Below, piece after piece: positions 26,134-34,932 of a DNA stretch of 39,570 nt. Within the stretch, counting starts at the first letter, position 1. The number at the start of each line of letters is the position of its first letter. Below the pieces are notes generated by a model. That model was not told where the DNA came from. It ran no database searches and saw only the letters and a program-made list of their open reading frames with translations. This DNA comes from Staphylococcus massiliensis CCUG 55927. Lineage in GTDB: Bacteria; Bacillota; Bacilli; Staphylococcales; Staphylococcaceae. A program made the translations under genes and the position numbers. The stretch covers positions 68,915 to 108,484 of the forward strand of contig NZ_JH815596.1 in the NCBI RefSeq assembly GCF_000298075.1, read 5' to 3'.

Positions 26134-27885
26134 ATGAAATCTAATATTGGTAAAGTTGTAACTTCTTCAGCAATGATTCTAGCACTTGCATCAACTCAAA
26201 CGATTACATACACAGAAGCTAGTGAAAAAGGTGCGTCTCAAGACGAACATACCATCATGCATACAAATGATATTCACGGTCACTTCTTAAGTGAAGAGGG
26301 CGAAGTGATTGGTATGCCTAAACTTAAGACAATGAAAGAGCAAGTTAAACCAGATTTAATGGTAAGTGCTGGTGACACATTCCAAGGTTATGCACCATCA
26401 GATGCTACAGAAGGTCGTGAAATGGTTAAAGCATTCAATCAAATTGGTTATGATGCGATTACGCCAGGTAACCACGAATTTGATTTTGGTTTCGATCGTT
26501 TAATGGAAATCAAGAACAATATCAATGCACCAATGATTAGTACAAATGTTTATAAAGATGGTAAGCGTCCATTCAAGCCATCAACAATCGTGAATAAAAA
26601 CGATGTAGACTACGGTATTGTTGGTGTAACATCTGATGAAACTGAAAATTTAACACGTCTAGACAGTTTAGAAGGGGTTGAATTCAAAGATCCTGTTCAA
26701 AGTGCCACGGAAGAAATTAAGAATATCCAAGATCAATCTGATGTCATCGTCGTGTTATCTCATCTAGGTGTGAACGATACGTCTGAAAAGGCCGAGCGCG
26801 GTGACCATTTATTAAAAGCCCTTACAGATAATCCTGAAATCAAGAAGCCTGTATACGTCATTGACAGTCATTCACACACAGTACTTAAAAATGGTGAATA
26901 TTATAAAGGTAACCCTTTAGTTCAAACAGGCAAATGGTTATCAAACGTTGGCTTAATTGATTTTGATTTCAAAAATGATCAAGCAACGAACCCAGAAGCT
27001 TCATTAATTCCAGAAGCTGAAACACGTGATATCAAACCTAACAAGAAATTAGAACAACAAGTTAATAAAGCTAACAAAGCATTTTTAAAAGAAGCGTCAG
27101 AAGTTCTTGTTAAGGGTAATGAAGTGCTTTTCGAGAAGCCAGAAGATAAAGGCTTCTCTCATGAAACGAACTTAGGTAACGCAATTGCAGATTCAATGGA
27201 AGACGTTAAATTTAAAGAACCTACTGACTTTGCATTTATGACAAGCGGTAGTATCCAAAAGAACATCGAACCTGGTGATATCACGAAGAAAGACGTATTA
27301 GATGTCATGCCGTATGGTAGTTCATCTGTACTTCAAATGGACGTAAAAGGTTCAACGGTTAAAGAAGCATTCGAACATAGTTTAGATGCTGATGTTCATA
27401 ACATCTTAGACAACCCTAAACTAAAAAGTAGCGGAAGCTTCTTACAGATTTCTAAATCAATTCGCGTTAAATACGATGCCTCTAAACCAAGCGGCGAACG
27501 CGTTAACCAAATTGAAGTATTAAATAAAGAAACAAACACTTTTGAACCACTTAACTTAGAGCGTACGTATAAAGTTGCTACAGACGACTTTACAGCTCGC
27601 GGTGGTGGCGGCTACGATATGTTTGAGCGTAACTTTAAAGAAGGAAAATCTATGAACGAGGCATTTATGGATTACCTTAAAAAAGGACAACTTGACCAAT
27701 ATGAGACAACAGTTGCTGAACGTTCAATTTCAATACATGACGATGCTGCAATGAAACAAGCTCAAGATAAAACATTACCTGAATCAGGTGAACATGTAAC
27801 ACCATGGTTTGTAGGTGCTAGTGCTTTCTTATTAATTGCAGGTATGTCTATGGTAGCTTTAAGTAGACGTCAATCAACTAAATAA
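26134..27885 (+). CDS. Cell-wall-anchored 5'-nucleotidase/metallophosphatase
   Basis: This 583-residue secreted enzyme has a signal peptide (residues 1 to about 29). The calcineurin-like domain has metal motifs TNDIHGH (D46, H48), SAGD (D81) and GNHEFDFG (N113, H114), plus LSHLG and DSHSHT. The 5'-nucleotidase C-terminal domain includes NAIADSM, DVMPYGSS and TDDFTARGGGGYDMF. It ends with LPESG (residues 548-552), a hydrophobic stretch and RRQSTK, which is a sortase signal with Ser where Thr is usual. Relatives dephosphorylate AMP or ADP to adenosine at the surface (S. aureus AdsA). It is not adsA by location, so exact substrates are open. GGGAGGTT precedes the ATG. Confidence 0.9.
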   Translation: MKSNIGKVVTSSAMILALASTQTITYTEASEKGASQDEHTIMHTNDIHGHFLSEEGEVIGMPKLKTMKEQVKPDLMVSAGDTFQGYAPSDATEGREMVKAFNQIGYDAITPGNHEFDFGFDRLMEIKNNINAPMISTNVYKDGKRPFKPSTIVNKNDVDYGIVGVTSDETENLTRLDSLEGVEFKDPVQSATEEIKNIQDQSDVIVVLSHLGVNDTSEKAERGDHLLKALTDNPEIKKPVYVIDSHSHTVLKNGEYYKGNPLVQTGKWLSNVGLIDFDFKNDQATNPEASLIPEAETRDIKPNKKLEQQVNKANKAFLKEASEVLVKGNEVLFEKPEDKGFSHETNLGNAIADSMEDVKFKEPTDFAFMTSGSIQKNIEPGDITKKDVLDVMPYGSSSVLQMDVKGSTVKEAFEHSLDADVHNILDNPKLKSSGSFLQISKSIRVKYDASKPSGERVNQIEVLNKETNTFEPLNLERTYKVATDDFTARGGGGYDMFERNFKEGKSMNEAFMDYLKKGQLDQYETTVAERSISIHDDAAMKQAQDKTLPESGEHVTPWFVGASAFLLIAGMSMVALSRRQSTK

Positions 27886-27898
27886 TGACATTGAAAAA

Positions 27899-27932
27899 GG
27901 CGGAACGCGTCATGCGTTCCGCCGATTTTTTT
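27899..27932. terminator. Bidirectional terminator between 5'-nucleotidase and cidC
   Basis: GGCGGAACGC and GCGTTCCGCC are perfect 10-base arms with a five-base loop. The plus strand continues GATTTTTTT, and the minus strand continues TTTTT, so it ends both converging genes. Confidence 0.95.
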
Positions 27933-27942
27933 CTTAATTCAC

Positions 27943-29682
27943 TTATAAAAAGCGTTTTACTGCTTCGGACATTGGAGGTAGTTCATCAATCTTAAGTTCT
28001 TTATCTTCAGTGATTGAACGATACATCCACTTCATGTAGTTCTTAGCTTCTTCTGGAAGAATTTTACCAGGAAGTGGTGCAGCATTAGGATCCACATGAA
28101 CATTTACAATCGTTGGTTTAGATTGTTGGAATGCTGTTTGAACAACTGCATCAATGTCTTTAGGGTCTTTTAACGTATAACCAATACCGCCACAATTCTC
28201 AGCGAACTTAGCAAAGTCTAAGTCATGGAAATCAACGCCATACTCTAACTCACCTGCAGCCTGTTGTTCATACTTAATGAATGATAGCTCTTGGTTATTA
28301 AGTACGAAGATAACCATTGGTAAACGATACTCAACTGCAGTTGTGAAATCTTGCATAACCATCGCGAATGCGCCGTCACCACTAATACAAACTGCTTGGC
28401 GTTCAGGATGTGCGATTTTAGCCGCAATCGCACCTGGTAATCCGCAACCCATCGTACCTAACCAACTAGAAAGAATAAACTTATTCGTTACATCTAATTG
28501 TAGATAACGCGTAGACCAAACTGTTGCTGTACCAACATCGATAGAGAAGATCGTATCCTTATTCGTAACTTTATTAATGGCATGCATTAAGCGTTCAGGA
28601 CGAATAGGTTCAGCTTCACTCTTCATATCTTCAGCCATCCATTTATCCCAAGTTACTTTATGGTTCACCATTTCTTTTAAGAAATCGCGTTCAGGCACTT
28701 CTGGTGTCGCTTCAATTAGCGCTTGAAGTCCAACTTTAGCATCTCCTACAATAGGCGCATCTACATTGAAGCGATGACCAATTGCTTCTTCTTTAATGTC
28801 TAATTGAATGCAAGGGATATCTTTCTTAGGTAGGTAATCAACGTAAGGGTAGTTGGTACCCGCTAAGATAAGTAAGTCGGCACTTTGCATGGCTTGATAA
28901 GAAGGTTTAGTACCAATCTTACCGAGATTACCTAATTTATAAGGGTGATCATCTGAAATGATACATTTAGATGGTAGAGATACGATAGCTGGAATCTTGA
29001 ACTTCTCAATGAACGTTTTAACCTCGTCACGTGCATGGTCCACACCTTGACCAACTAATACGACAGGTTTTTTACTTTGAGCTAGCAGTTCAGATGCTTT
29101 CTCAATTTGGCTCACTTCAGGTTTTTTAGGTTCTTTAAATGATTTATCAAACATTTGATGCGTCGTATCTTTAATCTTCGTGTTAAGTAGATTGTTTGGT
29201 AACGTTAACACGGCCACACCTTTTTTCTCATAAGCTGTGCGGATTGCTTCGTTAACAATTTCGAACACGTCTGATGAATCACTTAATTGCTTGTTATATA
29301 CAGCTACATCTTCGAATAATTTAGGTAAATTCACTTCCTGAAAAGCCTTAGTGCCAAGTACATCGCTATCAGCTTGACCAGCTAGGATAAGTTGAGGTAC
29401 GTTGTCTAATTTCGCATCATACATACCGTTTAATAAATGGATTGCACCTGGTCCACCAATACTAAGTGCAACACCAATTTTACCAGTGATTTTAGTATAA
29501 GCTGCAGCAGCTAAACTGCCTACTTCTTCATGTCTCACTGTATAAAAGTTCATATCTTCTTCTGCCGCTTTTAACCCGTCAACGACAGCATCAATAGAAT
29601 CGCCAGGAATACCGAAGATTTGATCGATGTCCCAAGCTTTAAGCGCTTTAATTAAAGCATGGTTTGCTTTTATTTTAGCCAT
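27943..29682 (-). CDS. cidC: Pyruvate oxidase CidC
   Basis: This 579-residue thiamine-diphosphate and FAD enzyme oxidises pyruvate to acetate and CO2 and passes electrons to menaquinone at the membrane. The N-terminal TPP domain has IFGIPGDSID and the catalytic Glu in VRHEEVGS. A middle FAD domain follows. The C-terminal TPP domain has GTMGCGLPGAIAAK, SGDGAFAMVMQDF and NNQELSFIK. Length equals S. aureus CidC (579). Acetate from CidC promotes cell death in overflow metabolism. In S. aureus cidC follows cidAB at another locus; here it stands alone. AAGGAGA precedes the ATG. Confidence 0.92.
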   Translation of the reverse strand: MAKIKANHALIKALKAWDIDQIFGIPGDSIDAVVDGLKAAEEDMNFYTVRHEEVGSLAAAAYTKITGKIGVALSIGGPGAIHLLNGMYDAKLDNVPQLILAGQADSDVLGTKAFQEVNLPKLFEDVAVYNKQLSDSSDVFEIVNEAIRTAYEKKGVAVLTLPNNLLNTKIKDTTHQMFDKSFKEPKKPEVSQIEKASELLAQSKKPVVLVGQGVDHARDEVKTFIEKFKIPAIVSLPSKCIISDDHPYKLGNLGKIGTKPSYQAMQSADLLILAGTNYPYVDYLPKKDIPCIQLDIKEEAIGHRFNVDAPIVGDAKVGLQALIEATPEVPERDFLKEMVNHKVTWDKWMAEDMKSEAEPIRPERLMHAINKVTNKDTIFSIDVGTATVWSTRYLQLDVTNKFILSSWLGTMGCGLPGAIAAKIAHPERQAVCISGDGAFAMVMQDFTTAVEYRLPMVIFVLNNQELSFIKYEQQAAGELEYGVDFHDLDFAKFAENCGGIGYTLKDPKDIDAVVQTAFQQSKPTIVNVHVDPNAAPLPGKILPEEAKNYMKWMYRSITEDKELKIDELPPMSEAVKRFL

Positions 29683-29931
29683 TTAAATAATCTCCTTCCG
29701 AAAGTGTAGTTAAATTTTTGCTCGTTCTATAGACCGATATTTCTCATTTCCTATAGAAAATACACTTATCTACTGGTAAAGTTACCTATAATGAGAGGAA
29801 CTAAACATGGTTTTAAATGACAAATTAGCAACAATATGTAAATTTTAGGAAACTTACATTTTGACAGGATTTGACTTTTAACAAAAGGGAAAGTTGTTCG
29901 TAAGTTAAAGCTTACGTTAAGGAGACGAATC

Positions 29932-30744
29932 ATGAAACGATCACAAAAATATGCCAAGTCGTCACGTGCACAATACGATGCGCGCTATGATGAACCGTAC
30001 TACAACACGTACGAACATCCAGTAGGGCAACCACCTAGTAAGAAGCGAGGTATGAAATTTCTAGGCGGTATCTTCGCAGTTATCTTCATACTAGGACTCA
30101 TCTTTGTTGGCGCGATGTATTTATTATCATTGCGTGCAGATGTGGATGAGTTAAAGTCCCTTGAGGAAAAGCCCAACTTCGTGAGTAGCCAAGATATGCC
30201 GCATTATACAAAAGGGGCCTTTATTGCGCTTGAAGATAGACGCTTTAATGACCACAACGGGTTTGATTTAAGAGGTACCTTTAGAGCGTTATTCACGACA
30301 GTGCGTACTCAGAACCTACAAGGTGGCAGTACGATTACACAACAAACAGTTAAAAATTATTACTATGATAACGAACAATCGATTACGCGAAAACTGAAAG
30401 AATTCTTTGTAGCGCTTCGTGTTGAACGGAAATATAATAAGAACGAAATTCTAAGTTATTATATGAATAATATTTATTATGGTAATAATCAATACGACAT
30501 AGAGTCCGCAGCAAACTATTACTTTGGTGCAACGGTGAATCAGAATAATCCATCGTTACCAAAAGTCACAGTGCTACAAAGTGCGATTCTAGCAAGTAAA
30601 ATCAATGCACCAAGCGTATATGATAGTCAAGAATATTCACCAGCTTTCATCAATCGGGTTAAATCTACATTAGAGAAGATGAAGCAAGAACAATATATTA
30701 ATGATCAACAGTATACCGAAGCGTTACAACAACTTGGCGTATAA
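29932..30744 (+). CDS. sgtB: Monofunctional peptidoglycan glycosyltransferase SgtB
   Basis: This 270-residue enzyme polymerises lipid II into glycan chains without a transpeptidase domain. A cytoplasmic N-terminus is followed by one membrane helix (about residues 43-66) and the GT51 domain outside. Catalytic glutamates are E101 in ALEDRRFNDHNGFD and E172 in KYNKNEILSYYMNN. QGGSTITQQTVKN and YYFG are further GT51 motifs. S. aureus SgtB (Mgt) has 269 residues. AAGGAGACG precedes the ATG. It is monocistronic, divergent from cidC, and followed by a hairpin (30775-30814). Confidence 0.95.
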   Translation: MKRSQKYAKSSRAQYDARYDEPYYNTYEHPVGQPPSKKRGMKFLGGIFAVIFILGLIFVGAMYLLSLRADVDELKSLEEKPNFVSSQDMPHYTKGAFIALEDRRFNDHNGFDLRGTFRALFTTVRTQNLQGGSTITQQTVKNYYYDNEQSITRKLKEFFVALRVERKYNKNEILSYYMNNIYYGNNQYDIESAANYYFGATVNQNNPSLPKVTVLQSAILASKINAPSVYDSQEYSPAFINRVKSTLEKMKQEQYINDQQYTEALQQLGV

Positions 30745-30774
30745 GGCGAGAGCCATATGCATTCTTAGAAGTTG

Positions 30775-30814
30775 TCTATGGCCTAACTCGAATCTCAATT
30801 GAGTTAGGCTATAG
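30775..30814 (+). terminator. Hairpin after sgtB
   Basis: GCCTAACTC (30781-30789) and GAGTTAGGC (30801-30809) are perfect nine-base arms, extended by CTAT and ATAG. The tail AGTTATTT is only moderately T-rich, so termination may be partial. Confidence 0.65.
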
Positions 30815-30890
30815 TTATTTAAAGGGCTTTTAAAAAAGATACATTTAAATTATCTTTATAATAAGTTATCCTTTATAGTGGAGTGATATG

Positions 30891-31694
30891 ATGGGAAAGT
30901 TAACTAAAATTGAAGTTCAGAAGCGTAATAAGGAACGCTTTAATTTATATATTGATGGTGAATTTGTAACTGGTATCGACATGGATACATATGTTCACTT
31001 TAATTTACGTAAAGGTCAGGATGTTGATCAAGCTTTATTACAAGATATCAAGCATCATGATACGTATCGTAAGGCGCTCAATACTGCCATTAATTATATC
31101 TCCATTCGTAAACGTACGCTTAAAGAGGTTGAACAGCACCTCCTAAAGAAGGAATTCGACCCGTCGATTATAGATTCTGTTAATCATACATGTCTTAAAG
31201 AAGGTTACATTAACCATGATGATTATACGCAAAGTTTAATGCGTACGATGATTAATACTACGGACAAAGGTCCTCAAATCTTTAAGCAAAAGTTGATTGT
31301 AGCGGGTATTGAAGATCATTTAGTTGATTTGTATGTAAATAAATATGAACAAGAACAACCATTTGATAAAATAGTAAGCATAGCAGAAAAAATTAAAAAG
31401 CAGAAAAAAGGACCTGTTAAAACGGTTGAGACTAAGGTGAAACAATCGTTAATTCAGAAAGGTTACACGTTTGAAACGATAAATGAGGTTATGAACGCAT
31501 TGGACTTTTCAATGGATGAAGATATTGTGAAGCAAATGCTTCAGAAGGACCTCGAAAAATATTACAAGAAATACGCTAAGAAATATGATGGTGCAATGGT
31601 TAATTTGAAGACGAAAGAAGCGCTATTTCGAAAAGGGTATCAAATGGAACAAATTAATCAAATCTTAGAAGAAAGTGGAGTTGATGATGAATAA
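30891..31694 (+). CDS. recX: RecA-modulating protein RecX
   Basis: This 267-residue protein binds RecA filaments and limits their activity. Repeated three-helix units are visible, for example RKRTLKEVEQHLLKKEFD, LIQKGYTFETINEVM and LFRKGYQMEQINQIL. Two ATGs are adjacent (30888 and 30891). The second is better spaced from GGAG and gives the family N-terminus GKLTKIEVQK. Staphylococcal RecX is about 270 residues. It heads a tight cluster with yfhH and the TagHG-like pair. Confidence 0.92.
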   Translation: MGKLTKIEVQKRNKERFNLYIDGEFVTGIDMDTYVHFNLRKGQDVDQALLQDIKHHDTYRKALNTAINYISIRKRTLKEVEQHLLKKEFDPSIIDSVNHTCLKEGYINHDDYTQSLMRTMINTTDKGPQIFKQKLIVAGIEDHLVDLYVNKYEQEQPFDKIVSIAEKIKKQKKGPVKTVETKVKQSLIQKGYTFETINEVMNALDFSMDEDIVKQMLQKDLEKYYKKYAKKYDGAMVNLKTKEALFRKGYQMEQINQILEESGVDDE

Positions 31695-31998
31695 AAAGCT
31701 TAGTGAGATGACAGAACACGAAATTAGAGATGAAATCGGTAAATATCGCGAGAAAATGCGTAAAGCAGAAATGAATGGGATATTAAATGAGTATGATGTT
31801 TATCAAAGTAAGCTCATCGTTGCAAATAGCTACCTAATCGATCGTTCTAAAATTGAAATTGGTCGCATTTATCCACTCGATGACGGTACGGACTGCTTCT
31901 TCAAGGTGGAAAGGTTGAAAGGTGTGTTTGCTTGGGGGTTTAGAATTAACAGTAGCGAGCGTGAAGAAGGAATCCCTATTGCATTATTAAAAATATAG
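31687..31998 (+). CDS. YfhH/DUF1811-family protein
   Basis: This 103-residue protein matches the YfhH (DUF1811) family that follows recX in many Firmicutes. It has a helical first half (EMTEHEIRDEIGKYREKM) and a beta-rich second half ending VFAWGFRINSSEREEGIPIALL, an SH3-like barrel in known structures. Of three in-frame starts (GTG 31675, ATG 31684, ATG 31687), the last has the right distance from GTGGAG. It overlaps the recX end by eight bases, so it is translationally coupled. Function unknown. Confidence 0.85.
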   Translation: MNKKLSEMTEHEIRDEIGKYREKMRKAEMNGILNEYDVYQSKLIVANSYLIDRSKIEIGRIYPLDDGTDCFFKVERLKGVFAWGFRINSSEREEGIPIALLKI

Positions 31999-32012
31999 AA
32001 GGATGAATATAA

Positions 32013-33545
32013 ATGGTGAGTTCAATTGTATTAAAGCTGTTAGATGTTACACATTATTATCGTAATAATAAGACACGACCATGGTATAAACCATTTGGCT
32101 ATGGTGAAGACGATATTGATATCAATAATGTTACATTACATATTTATCAAGGTGAGGCGCTTGGTATTATAGGGGAACCTGGTTCTTCAAAGACTTTAAT
32201 CGGACGCTTACTTGCTGGTCAAATTCAGCCTGATAAAGGGAAAGTGACGCGTCGTGAACAAGTCTTCTATGCGAATGCTTTGGATAAGATTCATGAAGAC
32301 ATCAAGGTGTCGAGCTTTGTGCGTAATGCGCTGAGTTTGTATGATAAGCGCGTGAGCACGCGTAAGATTACGAAGTTATTAAAGGAAGCGGAACTTGATA
32401 AGGATAAGCATACATATATTAGTGATTTATCAGACGAAGCGTATAGTACATTATTATTCGTCCTAGCACGTGCATCTAAAGCGAAGATCATCATTCTTAA
32501 TCAGGTTGCATCGTCTCTCCCTGAAAAGTACTTCTCTGAATTAAAGCGTCTTGTGCATGAATATATCAGTTTAAATCAGACGTTCGTTAATGTTGACGAT
32601 AATATAGATCGTGTCGTTAAGGTGAGTAACTACGCTGCATGGATATCACACGGACAACTGCGTAAAGAAGGACCTCTTAGTGAAGTGATCCCGATGTTTA
32701 AAGACCATGAAGCGGATCGTCAATCTCTTGAAACAGATGAAGAGAAAGCACGCTTTGATATGGATTGGAAGAATGGGCGCACGCGTCTTCCTGAAAAGGA
32801 CTATAACTTTAAACGTATTGAACGTTATAACCATGCGAAACCACCTAAATTCTTAATGACAATTTGGCTATGGTCATTCTTATTTTTAAGTGGCATGTTT
32901 TTAACAGGTCTCTTGTCCTTTAACAATTTAGGAAAAGTCGATATCGAGCAAGAAATGAATGAATCTGCAATTTCTACTGAGCAAAAGGACCCTTATGAAG
33001 AAAAACTTGCTTTCGGTATTGTAGAAGCTAAAAATGTTAAGCTAAAGCCAACTAAAGGTGGTAAAGGTCTAACTGTTCCAGAAAGCAGTGTCCTTTCAAT
33101 TGTTGCTGAGAACTCTAAACGATACCAAGTAGAAGTTGATGGTAAGCAGTATACTGTTAAGAAGAATCCAATCCGATTCTTCAATCCTGCAGGTCTCTAT
33201 GCAGAACACGATGTAGAAGACTTACATCCTTATATGAAACGAAACTATGTCGACTCATTCTCATATTTCAATAGTCACTTGCATAAGAAACATAAAGAAG
33301 TTACGGACTCATTAGTGCCTGAAAAGGACAAAGATAACCGCTTTAACGTACCGATAACAGAGCAACCAATCAATATGCTTTTCGATGATCAGAATAAAGT
33401 GATTGGTTTCACGTTCCCGATTGTTGATGAAAAGAAATTAAAGGATAAATTTAATATCGATCGCGACATTTGGATTACGAAGTCTGGAGACGGATACTTA
33501 CTAGCGGACTTTGAAAATGATAAATGGACTTATATAGAAATGTAG
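32013..33545 (+). CDS. TagH-like membrane protein with a degenerate ABC ATPase domain
   Basis: This 510-residue protein has an ABC-ATPase-like domain (residues 1 to about 230), one membrane helix (about 281-303) and an outside domain to the end. This is the layout of B. subtilis TagH, the wall-teichoic-acid exporter ATPase. The ATPase motifs are broken: Walker A is GEPGSSKT (residues 54-61, Ser for the Gly before Lys); the signature is LSDEA for LSGGQ (139-143); Walker B is IIILNQ (Asn163 for Asp, Gln164 for catalytic Glu); the H-loop shows VDDN without His. The outside domain has a stretch (about 335-385) that may be SH3-like. It overlaps no gene but follows yfhH by 14 bases and abuts the permease gene. 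ATP hydrolysis is unlikely. Confidence 0.8.
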   Translation: MVSSIVLKLLDVTHYYRNNKTRPWYKPFGYGEDDIDINNVTLHIYQGEALGIIGEPGSSKTLIGRLLAGQIQPDKGKVTRREQVFYANALDKIHEDIKVSSFVRNALSLYDKRVSTRKITKLLKEAELDKDKHTYISDLSDEAYSTLLFVLARASKAKIIILNQVASSLPEKYFSELKRLVHEYISLNQTFVNVDDNIDRVVKVSNYAAWISHGQLRKEGPLSEVIPMFKDHEADRQSLETDEEKARFDMDWKNGRTRLPEKDYNFKRIERYNHAKPPKFLMTIWLWSFLFLSGMFLTGLLSFNNLGKVDIEQEMNESAISTEQKDPYEEKLAFGIVEAKNVKLKPTKGGKGLTVPESSVLSIVAENSKRYQVEVDGKQYTVKKNPIRFFNPAGLYAEHDVEDLHPYMKRNYVDSFSYFNSHLHKKHKEVTDSLVPEKDKDNRFNVPITEQPINMLFDDQNKVIGFTFPIVDEKKLKDKFNIDRDIWITKSGDGYLLADFENDKWTYIEM

Positions 33546-33554
33546 GTGAAAAGA

Positions 33555-34325
33555 GTGGAAATAAAAAACTATATTAAAAACGCACCGCAATTACTTCGAC
33601 ACGCACTGCAAAGTGTTAAGAACAATTGGGCATACTATTTAGTTCCGTTATTAGTAGGGTTATTACTCGCATTTGTGATTCGATTGATTTTTTGGAAGTT
33701 CAATTCAACTGAAATACTTTCAGCTACAATGTTCTATCGATTAAGTGGATTAACAATGTTTATGTTTACGACACTAGCCATCTATAAAAATATCAAGTCA
33801 TTCCGAAAGGACTTTCAGGTAACGCGATTACTGAATGTGTCACCATCAGTTAAAAACTTTGTGACAGCACTTGTATTTACCATAAGTTCATTTATTATAC
33901 ATCTTGTGATTTTAGTACTAAAACCAGCGAACGCAGATGGTTCTATTTTAAGTATGATTTTATATCACATCATGATGTTATTATTTGCGACATTGATTTC
34001 AATTTTATTCGGTAGACTATCGCTTAAATTTAAAAAGATTCATTACTTTTTCATTGGTTTAGCGGTGTTATCATTTTTCACACTGCCAATACTTTTCATT
34101 TTAGATAATGAGAATGCGTTAATTACACACTTACTGATGATAAATCCTTTATTTTATCTCGTAGATGGTGTTGAAAAAGCAACGCTTATTGGTAGAAGCA
34201 GTATAGGTAACGTCATTTATCATTTATATTTCTTAAGCTTTTTAGGTTTAATTACGATGTTGATATACGCGATTAAAAAGCAAGTTACAATCTTTGATGT
34301 GAATCAAACGCCTCAAAAGAAATAA
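33555..34325 (+). CDS. TagG/ABC-2-like six-helix membrane protein
   Basis: This 256-residue protein has six membrane segments, for example YYLVPLLVGLLLAFVIRLIF, GLTMFMFTTLAIY, FVTALVFTISSFIIHLVILV and FFIGLAVLSFFTLPILFIL. The N-terminus is basic. The pattern (helix, long gap, helices in pairs) is that of ABC-2 permeases such as TagG. It directly follows the TagH-like gene. The GTG at 33555 comes five bases after AGGTGA; an earlier GTG (33546) overlaps that site. The pair probably forms one complex. Substrate unknown. Confidence 0.7.
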   Translation: MEIKNYIKNAPQLLRHALQSVKNNWAYYLVPLLVGLLLAFVIRLIFWKFNSTEILSATMFYRLSGLTMFMFTTLAIYKNIKSFRKDFQVTRLLNVSPSVKNFVTALVFTISSFIIHLVILVLKPANADGSILSMILYHIMMLLFATLISILFGRLSLKFKKIHYFFIGLAVLSFFTLPILFILDNENALITHLLMINPLFYLVDGVEKATLIGRSSIGNVIYHLYFLSFLGLITMLIYAIKKQVTIFDVNQTPQKK

Positions 34326-34331
34326 AATTGT

Positions 34332-34359
34332 GAAGCGCTAGTATTACCAGTCGCTTTTT
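34332..34359 (+). terminator. Short terminator after the TagG-like gene
   Basis: GAAGCG and CGCTTTTT pair at the base of an imperfect stem, with five T. It is immediately followed by a stronger terminator at 34378. Confidence 0.5.
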
Positions 34360-34377
34360 AAATAAGATACACATAAG

Positions 34378-34413
34378 AAAAGTCCAACTCACTTAATATG
34401 AGTTGGACTTTTT
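34378..34413. terminator. Strong bidirectional terminator
   Basis: AAAAGTCCAACTCA and TGAGTTGGACTTTTT form perfect 14-base arms around a seven-base loop. T runs occur on both strands. Confidence 0.93.
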
Positions 34414-34496
34414 GTGGTTCTCAATATGGAGTTACGAAAGTAAATTTATTTCCTAACAGCTGACTCAGAGGGCGGGGCCCGGCAGTTATTAAAGAC

Positions 34497-34558
34497 CAAA
34501 GAAGCTCGTGCTTCTTTGTAAGTTCAACTAACGAATTGAAAATTCGAGTTGAACTTTA
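34497..34558. repeat. Two adjacent hairpins inside copy D
   Basis: CAAAGAAGC-TCGT-GCTTCTTTG (34497-34518) is a perfect nine-base hairpin. TAAGTTCAACT...GAATT (34519-34538) pairs with AATTCGAGTTGAACTTTA (34541-34558). Neither belongs to copies A to C. Confidence 0.8.
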
Positions 34559-34650
34559 CACGCATTCAAATTATCAAGCTATTATAGCCGGGGCTTGAGC
34601 GAATTAAGCTAATTGAAAAGTAATGAAATATAGATTTTAAGCTTTACTAC

Positions 34651-34754
34651 ACACAATTCTCAAAACAGCTGACTCCTAGGGGAGTAGCGTGAGTCTGGAG
34701 ACTACAGGCTCCAGCCACGCCCCAGGAAAGCATGCTGTTTTAAGTGAATTGTGT
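34651..34754 (+). repeat. Interspersed palindromic element, copy C
   Basis: This 104-bp element has ends ACACAATTCTCAAAACAGC (34651-34669) and GCTGTTTTAAGTGAATTGTGT (34734-34754). The core matches copy A (5826-5925) almost base for base, with GGGGAGTAGCG for GGAGAGTAGCG. The outer arms differ from those of copy A. Confidence 0.92.
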
Positions 34755-34932
34755 AATATGTCCTAAGCCCTTGTCCTACTAACAAACTGAAAGTTTGAGT
34801 AAGGCTTCAGGCTCCAGCCGCAATCTATGAAAGCATGCTGTTAAGGAAATCTGTACTAACTTACCAATCTAAAATGAACCTAAATTCATTTAATTGGTAC
34901 GATGTGGCTTTTCAAAAATAGGAATAAAGGAA

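Larger units (their letters stand above)
34448..34850 (+). repeat. Diverged, enlarged palindromic element, copy D, holding copy C
   Basis: The outer ends ATTTCCTAACAGCTGACTC (34448-34466) and GCATGCTGTTAAGGAAAT (34833-34850) are inverted copies of each other and share the CAGCTGACTC and GCATGCTG motifs of copies A to C. CAGGCTCCAGCC (34808-34819) also belongs to the core. Between them lie two extra hairpins (34497-34518 and 34519-34558) and the intact copy C (34651-34754). This looks like one element inserted into, or grown within, another. Confidence 0.75.
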
